A stretch of 18,974 nt of DNA from Candidatus Zhuqueibacterota bacterium (GCA_003854995.1 RQOI01000259.1:1-18974); one strand, 5' to 3'; counted from the first letter of the stretch, positions 1 through 7,290 are shown. The notes: generated from the letters alone by a model not told the origin. A program made the numbers and translations.

Positions 1-843
1 CATGATCGCGTGCAATTCAGAAAGCGTCATGTCGTCTAAAAAAGGCTTGATGAGAAGCGGCGCTTCCGTTTGCCCGATAAAAATATTTGCCGAACAGGAC
101 AGCGTCTCAGCACCCGAAGTGCCCATAGTCCAGCGCATGAAACGAGCCATCATCTGGACGACAACCTGCATGATTCCCATATAATAAAGAATTGAGATGA
201 TGGCTGAGAAAAAGATGATCGTCGGCAGCACGGAAAAAGCGAACTGCATGCCAAATCCTGGCCAATAGCCGGAACCGGAAAAATGCTCTTCCACAGCCAA
301 ATTGCCGAAAAGGAATTCGCTGCCCTGATCGGCGATATCGAGAAATTTGCCCACGCCAATGGCCAGTTTCTCAAAAATCACGCTGCCATAAATATTTCGG
401 CCGACTAAAATTCCTAAAGCGACGAGCATCAGTATGGAGAAAAGATAGCGGACCAAGGGCTTTTTTTTCAAAAGAAGTGAGAGCACATAGAGCAGCAGCG
501 CTATGTAAAATAGAATCGCAGCGATGCCGATCCTTTGCAGAGCATAGCTGACCGCGATGATCGCCGCAGCAGCGAGAATGAGCGCTGCTGCCGGCAGCAG
601 CGCCTGGCTCCAGCGCTCCTTTTGCAGCACCTTGTCGGCGAACAGATAGGATAATATCAGTCCGGCAAAAAGGAACATGCCGATCCATGACAGGATCGAT
701 TGCGACAAAATGATCGTTGCAAACAACAGTTGCAGCGCCAAGCCCCAGATGATGATCCGCGGTTTGATGGCTTTACGATTTGTCGACAGGGCATAGGCAA
801 TGCCGAGCAGGACAATGATGCCAATGATGCCAATGAACTTCAT
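1..843 (-). CDS. Concentrative nucleoside transporter (CNT/NupC family), C-terminus cut off by window edge
   Basis: Inner-membrane symporter that would import nucleosides using an ion gradient. The frame is open from an ATG at 843 to base 1, giving 281 codons with no stop; family members are about 400 residues, so the last third lies outside the window. The N-terminal 150 residues are strongly hydrophobic with several membrane segments. The diagnostic part is near the cut end: TSGAETLSCSANIF followed by IGQTEAPLLIKPF and a methionine-threonine-x-SEL stretch, which is the nucleoside-binding core of the CNT family (the GQTEAP and ESL-type motifs). The start has a good ribosome site (GGGAG) lying inside the end of tdk, and only 2 bases separate the two genes, so they are surely co-transcribed. 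Family assignment is confident; substrate range (pyrimidine versus general) is inferred from the salvage genes upstream. Confidence 0.93.
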   Translation of the reverse strand, partial: MKFIGIIGIIVLLGIAYALSTNRKAIKPRIIIWGLALQLLFATIILSQSILSWIGMFLFAGLILSYLFADKVLQKERWSQALLPAAALILAAAAIIAVSYALQRIGIAAILFYIALLLYVLSLLLKKKPLVRYLFSILMLVALGILVGRNIYGSVIFEKLAIGVGKFLDIADQGSEFLFGNLAVEEHFSGSGYWPGFGMQFAFSVLPTIIFFSAIISILYYMGIMQVVVQMMARFMRWTMGTSGAETLSCSANIFIGQTEAPLLIKPFLDDMTLSELHAIM

Positions 844-845
844 GT

Positions 846-1418
846 TCACTCTCCCTCATCGTCATAAACTGTGTGGCAGAATCGGCAGCGCGCCTCATAG
901 AGATCGGCCGCGCCGACAATGACGCGTTCGGCGTCTTTGCTCAGCCGTTGGGTGCGGCCGGCTGGATTGCCGCAACGCACGCAGATCGCCAGCGTTTTGG
1001 TGATGTACTCTGCAACGGCCAGCAGCTGCGGAATCGGCTCGAACGGTTTGCCGCGATAGTCCTGATCGAGACCGGCGACAATGACGCGTTTGCCGCGATC
1101 GGCGAGCTGTTGACAGACATCGACCAAATCCGTGTCGAAAAACTGGGCTTCATCAATGCCGACGACCTGGGCATCGCGCGCTTTTTCCAGGATCTCGGCA
1201 GTTGACGAGACCGAAATGGACGGCAGGCGCTGTGCGCTGTGCGAGACGATGTGGCTGGTGGCATATCGATCATCGATGAGGGGTTTGAAAATCGCGACGT
1301 TCTGTTTGGCGATTTCGGCACGCCGCAACCGGCGTATCAACTCTTCAGATTTGCCGCTGAACATCGGCCCGCAAATGACCTCAATCCATCCCATATCTTT
1401 CGGTGCAATGGTGAGCAT
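846..1418 (-). CDS. tdk: Thymidine kinase (type II, TK1-like)
   Basis: Cytosolic enzyme that phosphorylates thymidine (and deoxyuridine) with ATP to dTMP for salvage. The protein is 190 residues, the usual length. Visible motifs are the P-loop GPMFSGKS at 17-24, the catalytic glutamate in DEAQFF (E90), the lasso-type segment near AGLDQDYRGKPFEP (115-128), and a structural zinc site formed by CVRC (C146, C149) and CRFC (C178, C181). Two starts are possible, M1 and M9. M1 is preferred because GAGGAGAG lies just upstream; the conserved domain begins right after M9. The gene sits 13 bases after the small DUF2905 gene and 2 bases before the nucleoside transporter, so it belongs to the pyrimidine-salvage cluster. 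Confidence 0.97.
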   Translation of the reverse strand: MLTIAPKDMGWIEVICGPMFSGKSEELIRRLRRAEIAKQNVAIFKPLIDDRYATSHIVSHSAQRLPSISVSSTAEILEKARDAQVVGIDEAQFFDTDLVDVCQQLADRGKRVIVAGLDQDYRGKPFEPIPQLLAVAEYITKTLAICVRCGNPAGRTQRLSKDAERVIVGAADLYEARCRFCHTVYDDEGE

Positions 1419-1431
1419 ACTCTCTCCTCAT

Positions 1432-1638
1432 CTATTTTCTAAAAATCAGGAAAATGAGCGACAGCAGAATAGATAAAAAAATCGACGTCGCAATGGGAAT
1501 ATACAATGTGGTGTTGCCTTTGCGATAGATGATATCGCCGGGCAATTTGCCGAGGTGAATGCCGAGACGATCGAACAGAATGACAACCGCGCCCACAAGG
1601 ATGAGCAGCGCGCCGATGAATATAATTGTCCTGCCCAT
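1432..1638 (-). CDS. Small membrane protein, DUF2905 type
   Basis: A 68-residue protein with two hydrophobic segments (about residues 3-22 and 45-65) joined by a short polar loop containing LGKLPGDI and YRKGN. This arrangement, with the G-K-L-P-G-D-I signature, is typical of the DUF2905 family of short inner-membrane proteins, whose function is unknown. It is the first gene after a 216-base gap with a promoter candidate, and is followed 13 bases later by tdk, so it probably leads the tdk-transporter transcript. The ribosome site is weak (CAGG about 10 bases upstream). The link to nucleoside salvage is positional only. Confidence 0.85.
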   Translation of the reverse strand: MGRTIIFIGALLILVGAVVILFDRLGIHLGKLPGDIIYRKGNTTLYIPIATSIFLSILLSLIFLIFRK

Positions 1639-1706
1639 ATGCGATAGCCTGATTCAGCTCACAGAAAAACGCCCATCGATGAAATTATCCCGATCTGCCA
1701 TAGCGT

Positions 1707-1735
1707 AATATAACGCCGCTGCTTTTCAATTACAA
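1707..1735 (-). promoter_or_regulatory. Candidate sigma70 promoter for DUF2905-tdk-transporter
   Basis: Read on the minus strand, TTGTAA (1735-1730), a 17-base spacer and TATATT (1712-1707). The -10 matches consensus at 5 of 6 positions and the -35 at 4 of 6. It lies about 70 bases before the DUF2905 start, in the only sizeable gap of the salvage cluster, so it could allow tdk and the transporter to be expressed separately from cdd-udk. Inferred from pattern only. Confidence 0.45.
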
Positions 1736-1752
1736 TCTGTTTTAAAATGATT

Positions 1753-1795
1753 GATTTTCTCATTCATGCTCATTCGTGTAGCATTCGTGAGAATC
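1753..1795. repeat. Imperfect palindrome carrying three ATTCGTG-type direct repeats
   Basis: The outer arms GATTTTCTCA (1753-1762) and TGAGAATC (1788-1795) pair with a 2-base bulge, and the inner arms ATGCT (1766-1770) and AGCAT (1780-1784) pair around a 9-base loop. Overlaid on this are three direct copies of CATTCRTG starting at 1761, 1771 and 1782, spaced 10-11 bases or about one DNA turn. The element is intergenic, between the secreted hydrolase and the DUF2905 gene and just upstream of the promoter candidate. It could be a dispersed intergenic repeat or a multi-site operator; the sequence alone does not decide. Confidence 0.55.
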
Positions 1796-1854
1796 TAACC
1801 ATAATAAAACCAATCTTGGTGTCTTATTACCTTATTCTTCTACGATCCGGCCGG

Positions 1855-3027
1855 TCACTCCCCTTTGCTGAAATCCCAGTTCACATCGTTGTTATGGCGA
1901 ACGGCATGGTCGGGCAACGGAAAATCATCATTGAAAACGACCAGATCCTGATACTTTTCTATAGTGACAAAACTCTCATCCGGTTGCGCATCCAAGCCGA
2001 GCACATTGGCGATATTCAGCGCCAGATGTTTGGCGAAAAAGACGTACATGGGGACGCGCTTGCTATAGCCATAATCGTGTCCTTCATCAGGGAGATGAAA
2101 ATGAGCGAATTTATCAGCAGCGCCGAAAAGCCGATAAATATTTTCGATGTAGGGATACTCTACGTCCGGACAATTTTTCGTCCAGTCGTTTCCATCGGAG
2201 ACCAGCAGCATGGGTCGCGGTGCGGCGCAGGCGGCGATGTCGACGTTGTTCGTTTGAAAATCGGCTGTCTTGTGAATCGGCATGCCGCTCTCGCAGACGC
2301 AGCCGCCAAAAAAGTGGGCCGACACCATCACCACGGGCGCCGACACCTTGATCCGGTCGTCGACGGCGGTGAGCAGAAAGCTCTGCGTACCGCCGCCGGA
2401 AGCGCCGGTGATGGCCGTCCGTTCGGGATCGACATTGTTGCATGACAGCAAAAAATCGAGCGCGCGGATGCTGTTCCACAACTGCAATTTCAGCGCTTTG
2501 GCGTGACGATGCTCCCAGCCGGCATCGGCCATATCGCCATACCCCACCATGTCGTAAGCAAAGACAATGGCGCCCATGCGCGCGAGCGCCGCGCAACGCT
2601 TTTGCATGTCTTCGCGAAAGCGGCCATAGTCTTTCCGGTCACTCCAGTGACCGTGCGGGCAAAGAACGCCGGCAAATGGTCCCTTGCCTTCGACCGGTTT
2701 GTACAGGCTGCCGGTCACGTAAATGCCCGGACGACTTTCAAATGCCACATTGAGGACCGAATAGCCGTCGTGTGCACGCTGGTTTCGATAGAGCGGCTTG
2801 AGTGGCGTTTTAGCGGGCAGGGGATTGAGTTCCGCGCCCTGCAGGATAGTCAGGCGAATACGTTGCGCGCGCAGCTTCCATTCCTCGGCCGCCGAGTAGG
2901 TTTTGGCAAACTCGGCCAGCATGGCAGCGCCCTGCTCTTCAGTCCAATAGTCACCCATGCACAAGAGATCCTGCGCAAAGAGATGAATGGGCGCGAGGAA
3001 CAGGACAAAAACGATGCATGCTCTCAT
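1855..3027 (-). CDS. Secreted alpha/beta hydrolase (acetylxylan-esterase/dienelactone-hydrolase-like)
   Basis: A 390-residue exported serine hydrolase. Residues 1-18 form a short signal peptide (hydrophobic CIVFVLFLAPIHLFA ending at an A-Q junction). The fold is shown by the PHGHW oxyanion segment (124-128), the nucleophile elbow GASGGGTQ (Ser210), an aspartate in SDGNDW (D278 or D281) and the histidine in DEGHDYG (H317). Proteins of this type are often annotated as acetylxylan esterase or prolyl-oligopeptidase-like; the substrate is not readable from the sequence. The start has a GGAG ribosome site 7 bases upstream, and udk ends only 4 bases before it, so it is translated from the udk transcript even though it acts outside the cytoplasm. 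No known nucleoside role is implied. Several cysteines (C243, C245, C267, C286) may form disulphides. Confidence 0.85.
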   Translation of the reverse strand: MRACIVFVLFLAPIHLFAQDLLCMGDYWTEEQGAAMLAEFAKTYSAAEEWKLRAQRIRLTILQGAELNPLPAKTPLKPLYRNQRAHDGYSVLNVAFESRPGIYVTGSLYKPVEGKGPFAGVLCPHGHWSDRKDYGRFREDMQKRCAALARMGAIVFAYDMVGYGDMADAGWEHRHAKALKLQLWNSIRALDFLLSCNNVDPERTAITGASGGGTQSFLLTAVDDRIKVSAPVVMVSAHFFGGCVCESGMPIHKTADFQTNNVDIAACAAPRPMLLVSDGNDWTKNCPDVEYPYIENIYRLFGAADKFAHFHLPDEGHDYGYSKRVPMYVFFAKHLALNIANVLGLDAQPDESFVTIEKYQDLVVFNDDFPLPDHAVRHNNDVNWDFSKGE

Positions 3028-3031
3028 ATTC

Positions 3032-3652
3032 TTACTCCATTATCTTCCCAATGACGCGATCGACATCCGCCTTCATATCGCCGATTCCTTGCACGACAAT
3101 ATCGGCGTCATTTCGAGTGGGTTGGACAAACTCTATGAACATGGGACGAACTGTCTGCATATACTGCTGGATGACCGACTCGACAGATCTGCCGCGCTCC
3201 CTGATGTCACGCTGCAGTCGACGAATGAAACAGATATCCAGCGGTGTATCGACGTAAACTCGTACATCGAACAAGCGGCGGCAGTTTTGCACCGCATAGA
3301 GCAGAATGCCATCCACAATGATCACTTGAGCCGGGCTGACCGTTTCCTTTTCGCCTCTCCGATTATGAATCGAAAAGTCATAGAGCGGTTGCTCGATCTC
3401 GCACCCGCTCTTCAATGCCTGCAGATGGTTGATGAACAATTCAAAGTCAAGAGCATCCGGATGATCATAGTTGATGGCTTGTCGCTCGAGCAAGGGGATA
3501 TCCGAACGGTCTTTATAATAATCATCCAGTGAGAGGATGAGGGCGGAGCCCGCCACGGTCCCATGCAACAGGCGGGCAAAATAACTTTTCCCCGACCCCG
3601 ACGCGCCGGCGATGCCAACGAGCTTGACAGCTGATTCTTTCCTGTCAGTCAT
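3032..3652 (-). CDS. udk: Uridine kinase
   Basis: Cytosolic kinase that converts uridine (and cytidine) to UMP (CMP) with ATP or GTP. The 206 residues match the usual size. Seen are the P-loop GASGSGKS at 16-23, the DDYYKD motif (43-48) that includes the catalytic aspartate, the NYDHPDALD segment (about 60-68) for nucleoside binding, IIVDGILL (about 111-118), and the lid-like RRLQRDIRERGR region. The start overlaps the end of cdd by 8 bases, pointing to translational coupling; cdd makes uridine that Udk then phosphorylates. The product is ordinary for the family and shows no truncation. Confidence 0.96.
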   Translation of the reverse strand: MTDRKESAVKLVGIAGASGSGKSYFARLLHGTVAGSALILSLDDYYKDRSDIPLLERQAINYDHPDALDFELFINHLQALKSGCEIEQPLYDFSIHNRRGEKETVSPAQVIIVDGILLYAVQNCRRLFDVRVYVDTPLDICFIRRLQRDIRERGRSVESVIQQYMQTVRPMFIEFVQPTRNDADIVVQGIGDMKADVDRVIGKIME

Positions 3653-4043
3653 GGATCAAAAATCCATCATCGAAAGCATGTGGGAAAAGGTCAGTCATTT
3701 TCAAAATTTTGCGCTCTGAGGACAAGGACAAAAGAATGACCGTGATATCGCGGGCAAAATCCCACAGCACTTGCCGGCAGGCGCCGCAGGGGGGACAAAA
3801 ACGATCCACGGCCGCTGCAATGGCGATGGCGCTGAATTGGCGCTCGCCATCGGAAAGGGCCTTGAACAGCGCCACGCGCTCTGCGCACATCGTCAATCCG
3901 TACGAACTCGATTCGATGTTGCAGCCTGTGTAAATTTTCCCCGCCCTCGTCTGCAGGGCTGCACCAACAGGGAAATGAGAATAGGGCGCAAGGGCGGTCG
4001 CGCGCGCGCGCGTGGCAGCGCTGATGAGTTGTTCAAATTCCAT
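3645..4043 (-). CDS. cdd: Cytidine deaminase
   Basis: Zinc enzyme that deaminates cytidine and deoxycytidine to uridine and deoxyuridine. At 132 residues it is the short, homotetrameric type. The zinc site and catalytic glutamate are all present: C53-A-E55 in TMCAERVA and C86 and C89 in CPPCGACRQ. The substrate-binding N-terminal part YSHFPVGAAL and the GCNIESSSYGLT stretch are also intact. It leads the salvage cluster and overlaps udk by 8 bases. Its start lies only 18 bases beyond the T-run of the ssb terminator, so its transcript must begin within or before that terminator. Codons 11-15 contain a (CG)7 tract. Confidence 0.97.
   Translation of the reverse strand: MEFEQLISAATRARATALAPYSHFPVGAALQTRAGKIYTGCNIESSSYGLTMCAERVALFKALSDGERQFSAIAIAAAVDRFCPPCGACRQVLWDFARDITVILLSLSSERKILKMTDLFPHAFDDGFLIHD
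3999..4012. repeat. (CG)7 dinucleotide tract inside cdd
   Basis: Fourteen bases of uninterrupted CG alternation, encoding part of T-R-A-R-A near the N-terminus of cytidine deaminase. Such alternating purine-pyrimidine tracts can slip in replication or adopt Z-form. A gain or loss of one unit would shift the cdd frame. Confidence 0.8.
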
Positions 4044-4061
4044 TATCGTCTTTCAGAGCCG

Positions 4062-4101
4062 AAAAAAAATCCGAAGCCGCAGGATATGAGCTCCGGATTT
4101 T
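4062..4101 (-). terminator. Intrinsic terminator after ssb, immediately before cdd
   Basis: On the minus strand the arm 4101-4090 (AAAATCCGGAGC) pairs with 4077-4066 (GCTTCGGATTTT): 12 base pairs counting one G-U pair, with a 12-base loop, running straight into eight T residues (4069-4062). On the plus strand the wobble becomes an A-C mismatch, so it is built for minus-strand RNA. It would end the ssb transcript about 30 bases after its stop. Only 18 bases then remain to the cdd start, so read-through or attenuation may feed the salvage genes. Confidence 0.85.
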
Positions 4102-4130
4102 GCATTCATCACATAGCCAGATCCCGGCTG

Positions 4131-4574
4131 TCAGAACGGCAAATCATCTCCCTCTTCCGGAGTGGGTTCAGCGGCCTGCGCATGCGGAGGAGGAGGCGCT
4201 TCGGCTGAAGAGTGGGAGGGGGACTCGCCGCGACTCTCCAACAACTGAATCTGATCGGCCACAACTTCGGTCATGTAGTGCTTGACGCCATTTTGATCAT
4301 CCCAGTTCCGGGTGGTCAACTTTCCTTCCACATAGACCCGCGTGCCCTTTTTCGCGTACTGTGCGATAATTTCCGCCAGCTTTCGCCACACGACGACTCG
4401 ATTCCACTCGGTGTTTTCCACATTGTTGCCATCCTGGCCTTTGTAGGAGGTGTTCGTCGCAATACTGAGCGTCAACACCGCGGCGCCGGAGGGCGTATAC
4501 TTGAGCTCCGGGTCCTGACCCAACCTGCCGATGAGAATGACTTTGTTCACTGTTCCTTTGCTGTCGTAAGCCAT
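4131..4574 (-). CDS. ssb: Single-stranded DNA-binding protein
   Basis: Binds single-stranded DNA during replication, repair and recombination, and recruits partner proteins through its tail. The 147-residue protein has an OB-fold over about residues 8-112 (NKVILIGRLGQDPEL, then TEWNRVVVW and KGTRVYVEGKL), a proline/acid-rich linker with a PPPP run, and the canonical acidic tip DDLPF at 143-147. The start is supported by a strong ribosome site (GGAAGGGGG) and a good promoter about 45 bases upstream, and the gene is closed by an intrinsic terminator, so it looks like a single-gene unit. Its place next to nucleotide-salvage genes may be coincidental. Confidence 0.97.
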   Translation of the reverse strand: MAYDSKGTVNKVILIGRLGQDPELKYTPSGAAVLTLSIATNTSYKGQDGNNVENTEWNRVVVWRKLAEIIAQYAKKGTRVYVEGKLTTRNWDDQNGVKHYMTEVVADQIQLLESRGESPSHSSAEAPPPPHAQAAEPTPEEGDDLPF

Positions 4575-4617
4575 AATACAGCCCCCTTCCTTAAGTTAGG
4601 GTTTGAATTCTTGCTGA

Positions 4618-4646
4618 ATCATACCAATTATTAGAGTAAATTTCAA
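4618..4646 (-). promoter_or_regulatory. Sigma70-type promoter of ssb
   Basis: On the minus strand TTGAAA (4646-4641), a 17-base spacer, and TATGAT (4623-4618), each matching consensus closely. The predicted transcript starts about 37-40 bases before the ssb ATG and includes its strong ribosome site. The surrounding 160-base gap is AT-rich; no convincing terminator for the upstream msbA-like/sua5 transcript was found in it. Confidence 0.75.
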
Positions 4647-4735
4647 CAAGTTTTTGCAGATTTGACCGAATTGCTAAAAAATAGAGACAACGAGTTGCAG
4701 AAAATTCTCACTCTCGGAGCATTTTTGCGGATCAC

Positions 4736-5374
4736 TCATTCGATTTCTAAAACCGTATTGATTTCGAGTGCAGAGATGGCGCCTTCACGCACGACGCGCG
4801 CCGGCGATCTGGTGATATCGACGACTGTGGAAGGAATGTTGGCAGCAGACGGTCCGCCATCGACGATCACATCGAGTTGATCGCCAAAGAAATTTGCCAC
4901 CTGTTCCGCTGATATCGAAGCCGGTTGCCCGCTGATGTTGGCGCTGGTCGACACGAGGGGAAAGCCGGTCTCTTTGATCAGCTCCAGACAAAGGGCGGAA
5001 TCGGGTATGCGAATGCCAATCGTTTTGGACTTGCCAAAGGCAAACTCTTTCAAACGCGATGACGCTTCAAACACAATGGTCAAAGGGCCTGGCCAAAAGT
5101 TCTCGATGAGCTTTTCCGCCGCCTCCGGAATGGAGATGACCAGTTCGCTCACCTGCACCGTGTCACCGGCGATCAGGATCATCGCTTTGCTGCGATCGCG
5201 ATTTTTGAGGCGGTAGATTCGCTCCACTGCCTCGACATTCAATGCGTTGCATCCCATGCCATAGATCGTCTCGGTTGGATAGCCGATGACACCGCCCTTG
5301 CACAGAATATCAGCTACGTACTCTATGGAGGGGTGTTCGGGTGCAACCGGATTTATTTTGATGATATTGCTCAT
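4736..5374 (-). CDS. L-threonylcarbamoyladenylate synthase (Sua5/YrdC/TsaC family)
   Basis: Makes threonylcarbamoyl-AMP from threonine, bicarbonate and ATP, the first step of the t6A37 tRNA modification. The protein is 212 residues, i.e. the YrdC catalytic domain without the extra Sua5 C-terminal domain. Seen are the PTETIYGMGCNA motif (33-44), KNRDRSKAM (57-65), WPGPLT (94-99), the SKTIGIRIPD strand (116-125) and STSANISG (142-149), then the basic PARVVREG near the end. It starts 9 bases after the msbA-like stop codon and has no visible Shine-Dalgarno sequence, so it may depend on re-initiation by ribosomes finishing the upstream gene. The functional connection with that exporter is not evident. 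Confidence 0.94.
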   Translation of the reverse strand: MSNIIKINPVAPEHPSIEYVADILCKGGVIGYPTETIYGMGCNALNVEAVERIYRLKNRDRSKAMILIAGDTVQVSELVISIPEAAEKLIENFWPGPLTIVFEASSRLKEFAFGKSKTIGIRIPDSALCLELIKETGFPLVSTSANISGQPASISAEQVANFFGDQLDVIVDGGPSAANIPSTVVDITRSPARVVREGAISALEINTVLEIE

Positions 5375-5383
5375 ATTAAAAAA

Positions 5384-7264
5384 TCATTTATCTGCGTCAT
5401 CTTTGAACTGCATCGTGTAAAGCTGTTTATAGACTTGTGACCGCTCGAGCAGATCGTCGTGTTTTCCGACAGCGATGATTTGTCCCTTATCCATCACCAC
5501 AATCTTGTCCGCGTGCAAAATAGTTGACAGACGATGGGCAATGACCAGCACTGTTCTATTCTGCATCAAATTATCAATGGCTTTTTGCACCAGCTTTTCG
5601 GATTGGCTGTCGAGCGCCGAAGTGGCCTCATCCAGAATCAGAATCGGCGTGTTCTTCAAAATAGCGCGCGCGATCGACAGACGCTGCCGTTGTCCCCCCG
5701 AGATGGTGACACCGCGTTCGCCGATGATGGTGTCCAGCCCCTTCTCCATCCTGTCGATGAATTCCCACGCGTTGGCATGCTCAGCCGCCTCGATGATCTG
5801 CTCATCCGTAAAACCGTCGCCGCCGTAGCCGATATTCATCCGCACCGTATCGTTGAACAAGATCGTCTCCTGCGTGACAATGCCGATCTGCTCCCGCAAT
5901 GAGATCAGCTGGACGTCGCGAATATCGCGGCCGTCGAGGTAGATGGCGCCACTCTTCACATCATAAAAACGGGGTATCAGATCAACCAGGGTCGATTTGC
6001 CGACGCCGCTGTGGCCGACAAATGCCACCATCTCGCCTTTGCTTATGGTGAGGTTGATATTCTTGAGGACGGTCGTCCTGGCATCATAGGAAAAGTCGAC
6101 GTTCGCAAAGACGATCGAATCGTTGAATCCATCGATCGCCACAGCGCCTTTTTTTTCATAAGTTTCAGTCGGCGTATCGAGATAATCGAATATGCGTTCA
6201 GCGGCGGCCAGGCCGGACTGTAGCACATTATTGATGCCGGACAACTCTTTCATCGGCTGGAAAAGCAGAAAGAGAAAGACCATAAATTTCATGAATAGCT
6301 CAGCGGTCAAGTCATCTCCACGAAACACCATGTTGCCGCCGTGCCATAGAAGGATGGCGAAAATGAAGACGCCAATGGTTTCATTGAGCGGCGAGGTGAG
6401 CTGATCGAGCAGTCGGGCCCGCAAGGCCTTTTTGAAATAGCCGGCGTTTATCTCCGCAAACTTTTCGGACTCTTTTTTCTCGGCGGTGAATGCCTTGACA
6501 ATGCGAATAGCGGAGACGGATTCCTGAAAAGCGGTGACAACCATTGAGATCTGTTCGAGCACACGACGACTCTTGCGCCGCATGCTCTGTCCGATCTTGA
6601 CAATGATGAGACCGCTCAGCGGAATGACGATGAAAGTGATCAGCGTCAGCTTCCAGCTGAAAATGAGGAGCACTGCGAGATAGGTGATGATTTGCATGGG
6701 CGCAAGGAATATCTTGATAAAGCTGCTATCCAAAACGGTCTGAATGGCATTGACATCATTAAAGACAACGGAGGTGAGATTACCTGTGTGTCTCTTGTGA
6801 AAGAACGATAAGGGCAATCGCAATAGTTTTTGCTGCAGATCATTCCGCAGACGAATGACGATTTTGAGCTGGGCAAAATAGAAAAATATGTGATGCAGAT
6901 AAAGAGATATGTTTTTCAGAAAAAAAGCGAGGAAAATGACAAAACAGATGACCTTGAGCGTGTCATACTTGTCCTCTTGAATGAGTATCGACTGAATGGC
7001 CGAATTCAGTTTGTCATAGAGCCGCTGCTTTTTCAGCTCATTGCTGAGCCATTCTTCCCGGCTCTCCCCTGACGCCTCGGCGCCGATATTGATTTCCATC
7101 TGACGATTTTCGGTCTCTGATCTGAATAATTCCCGGATAAAATCGACGGACACCCAAACAGAGATCGAATTGAACAGGACAAAACAGAGCGTAAAAAAGA
7201 AGCCGGCGAGCACCGGTCGCCAATACGGTTTGACATAGGATAATATTCGTAAATACAAATTCAT
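5384..7264 (-). CDS. MsbA-like ABC transporter (permease-ATPase fusion)
   Basis: Homodimeric inner-membrane exporter, most likely the lipid A/LPS-core flippase that delivers substrate to the periplasmic face. The 626 residues show an N-terminal membrane domain with about six segments (for instance near 15-38, 105-130, 190-225 and 295-335) and a C-terminal ATPase with Walker A GHSGVGKST (417-425), Q-loop near VTQET, signature ISGGQ (521-525), Walker B ILILDE (541-546) and switch H577. The first periplasmic loop (about 45-100) is long and charged. GAGG lies about 10 bases before the start, and the gene lies opposite two heptosyltransferase-like genes, which supports an LPS role over a multidrug one. 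The exact substrate is inferred from family and neighbours. Confidence 0.9.
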   Translation of the reverse strand: MNLYLRILSYVKPYWRPVLAGFFFTLCFVLFNSISVWVSVDFIRELFRSETENRQMEINIGAEASGESREEWLSNELKKQRLYDKLNSAIQSILIQEDKYDTLKVICFVIFLAFFLKNISLYLHHIFFYFAQLKIVIRLRNDLQQKLLRLPLSFFHKRHTGNLTSVVFNDVNAIQTVLDSSFIKIFLAPMQIITYLAVLLIFSWKLTLITFIVIPLSGLIIVKIGQSMRRKSRRVLEQISMVVTAFQESVSAIRIVKAFTAEKKESEKFAEINAGYFKKALRARLLDQLTSPLNETIGVFIFAILLWHGGNMVFRGDDLTAELFMKFMVFLFLLFQPMKELSGINNVLQSGLAAAERIFDYLDTPTETYEKKGAVAIDGFNDSIVFANVDFSYDARTTVLKNINLTISKGEMVAFVGHSGVGKSTLVDLIPRFYDVKSGAIYLDGRDIRDVQLISLREQIGIVTQETILFNDTVRMNIGYGGDGFTDEQIIEAAEHANAWEFIDRMEKGLDTIIGERGVTISGGQRQRLSIARAILKNTPILILDEATSALDSQSEKLVQKAIDNLMQNRTVLVIAHRLSTILHADKIVVMDKGQIIAVGKHDDLLERSQVYKQLYTMQFKDDADK

Positions 7265-7290
7265 GCCGTCGCCTCAAAGCTACAATGCAG

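Noticed and set aside
1801..1854. Terminator after the hydrolase (small ACCAAGATTGGT hairpin before TTTATT on the minus strand)
   Set aside because: The stem is only four pairs with a four-base loop, too weak to call.
1747..2445. Plus-strand open frame of 232 codons antisense to the hydrolase
   Set aside because: It lies opposite a gene with a signal peptide and a complete catalytic set; its translation is low-complexity (runs of H, G, A) and resembles no family.
2503..3532. Overlapping plus-strand open frames opposite the hydrolase and udk
   Set aside because: They are shadows of well-supported minus-strand genes and have no family features.
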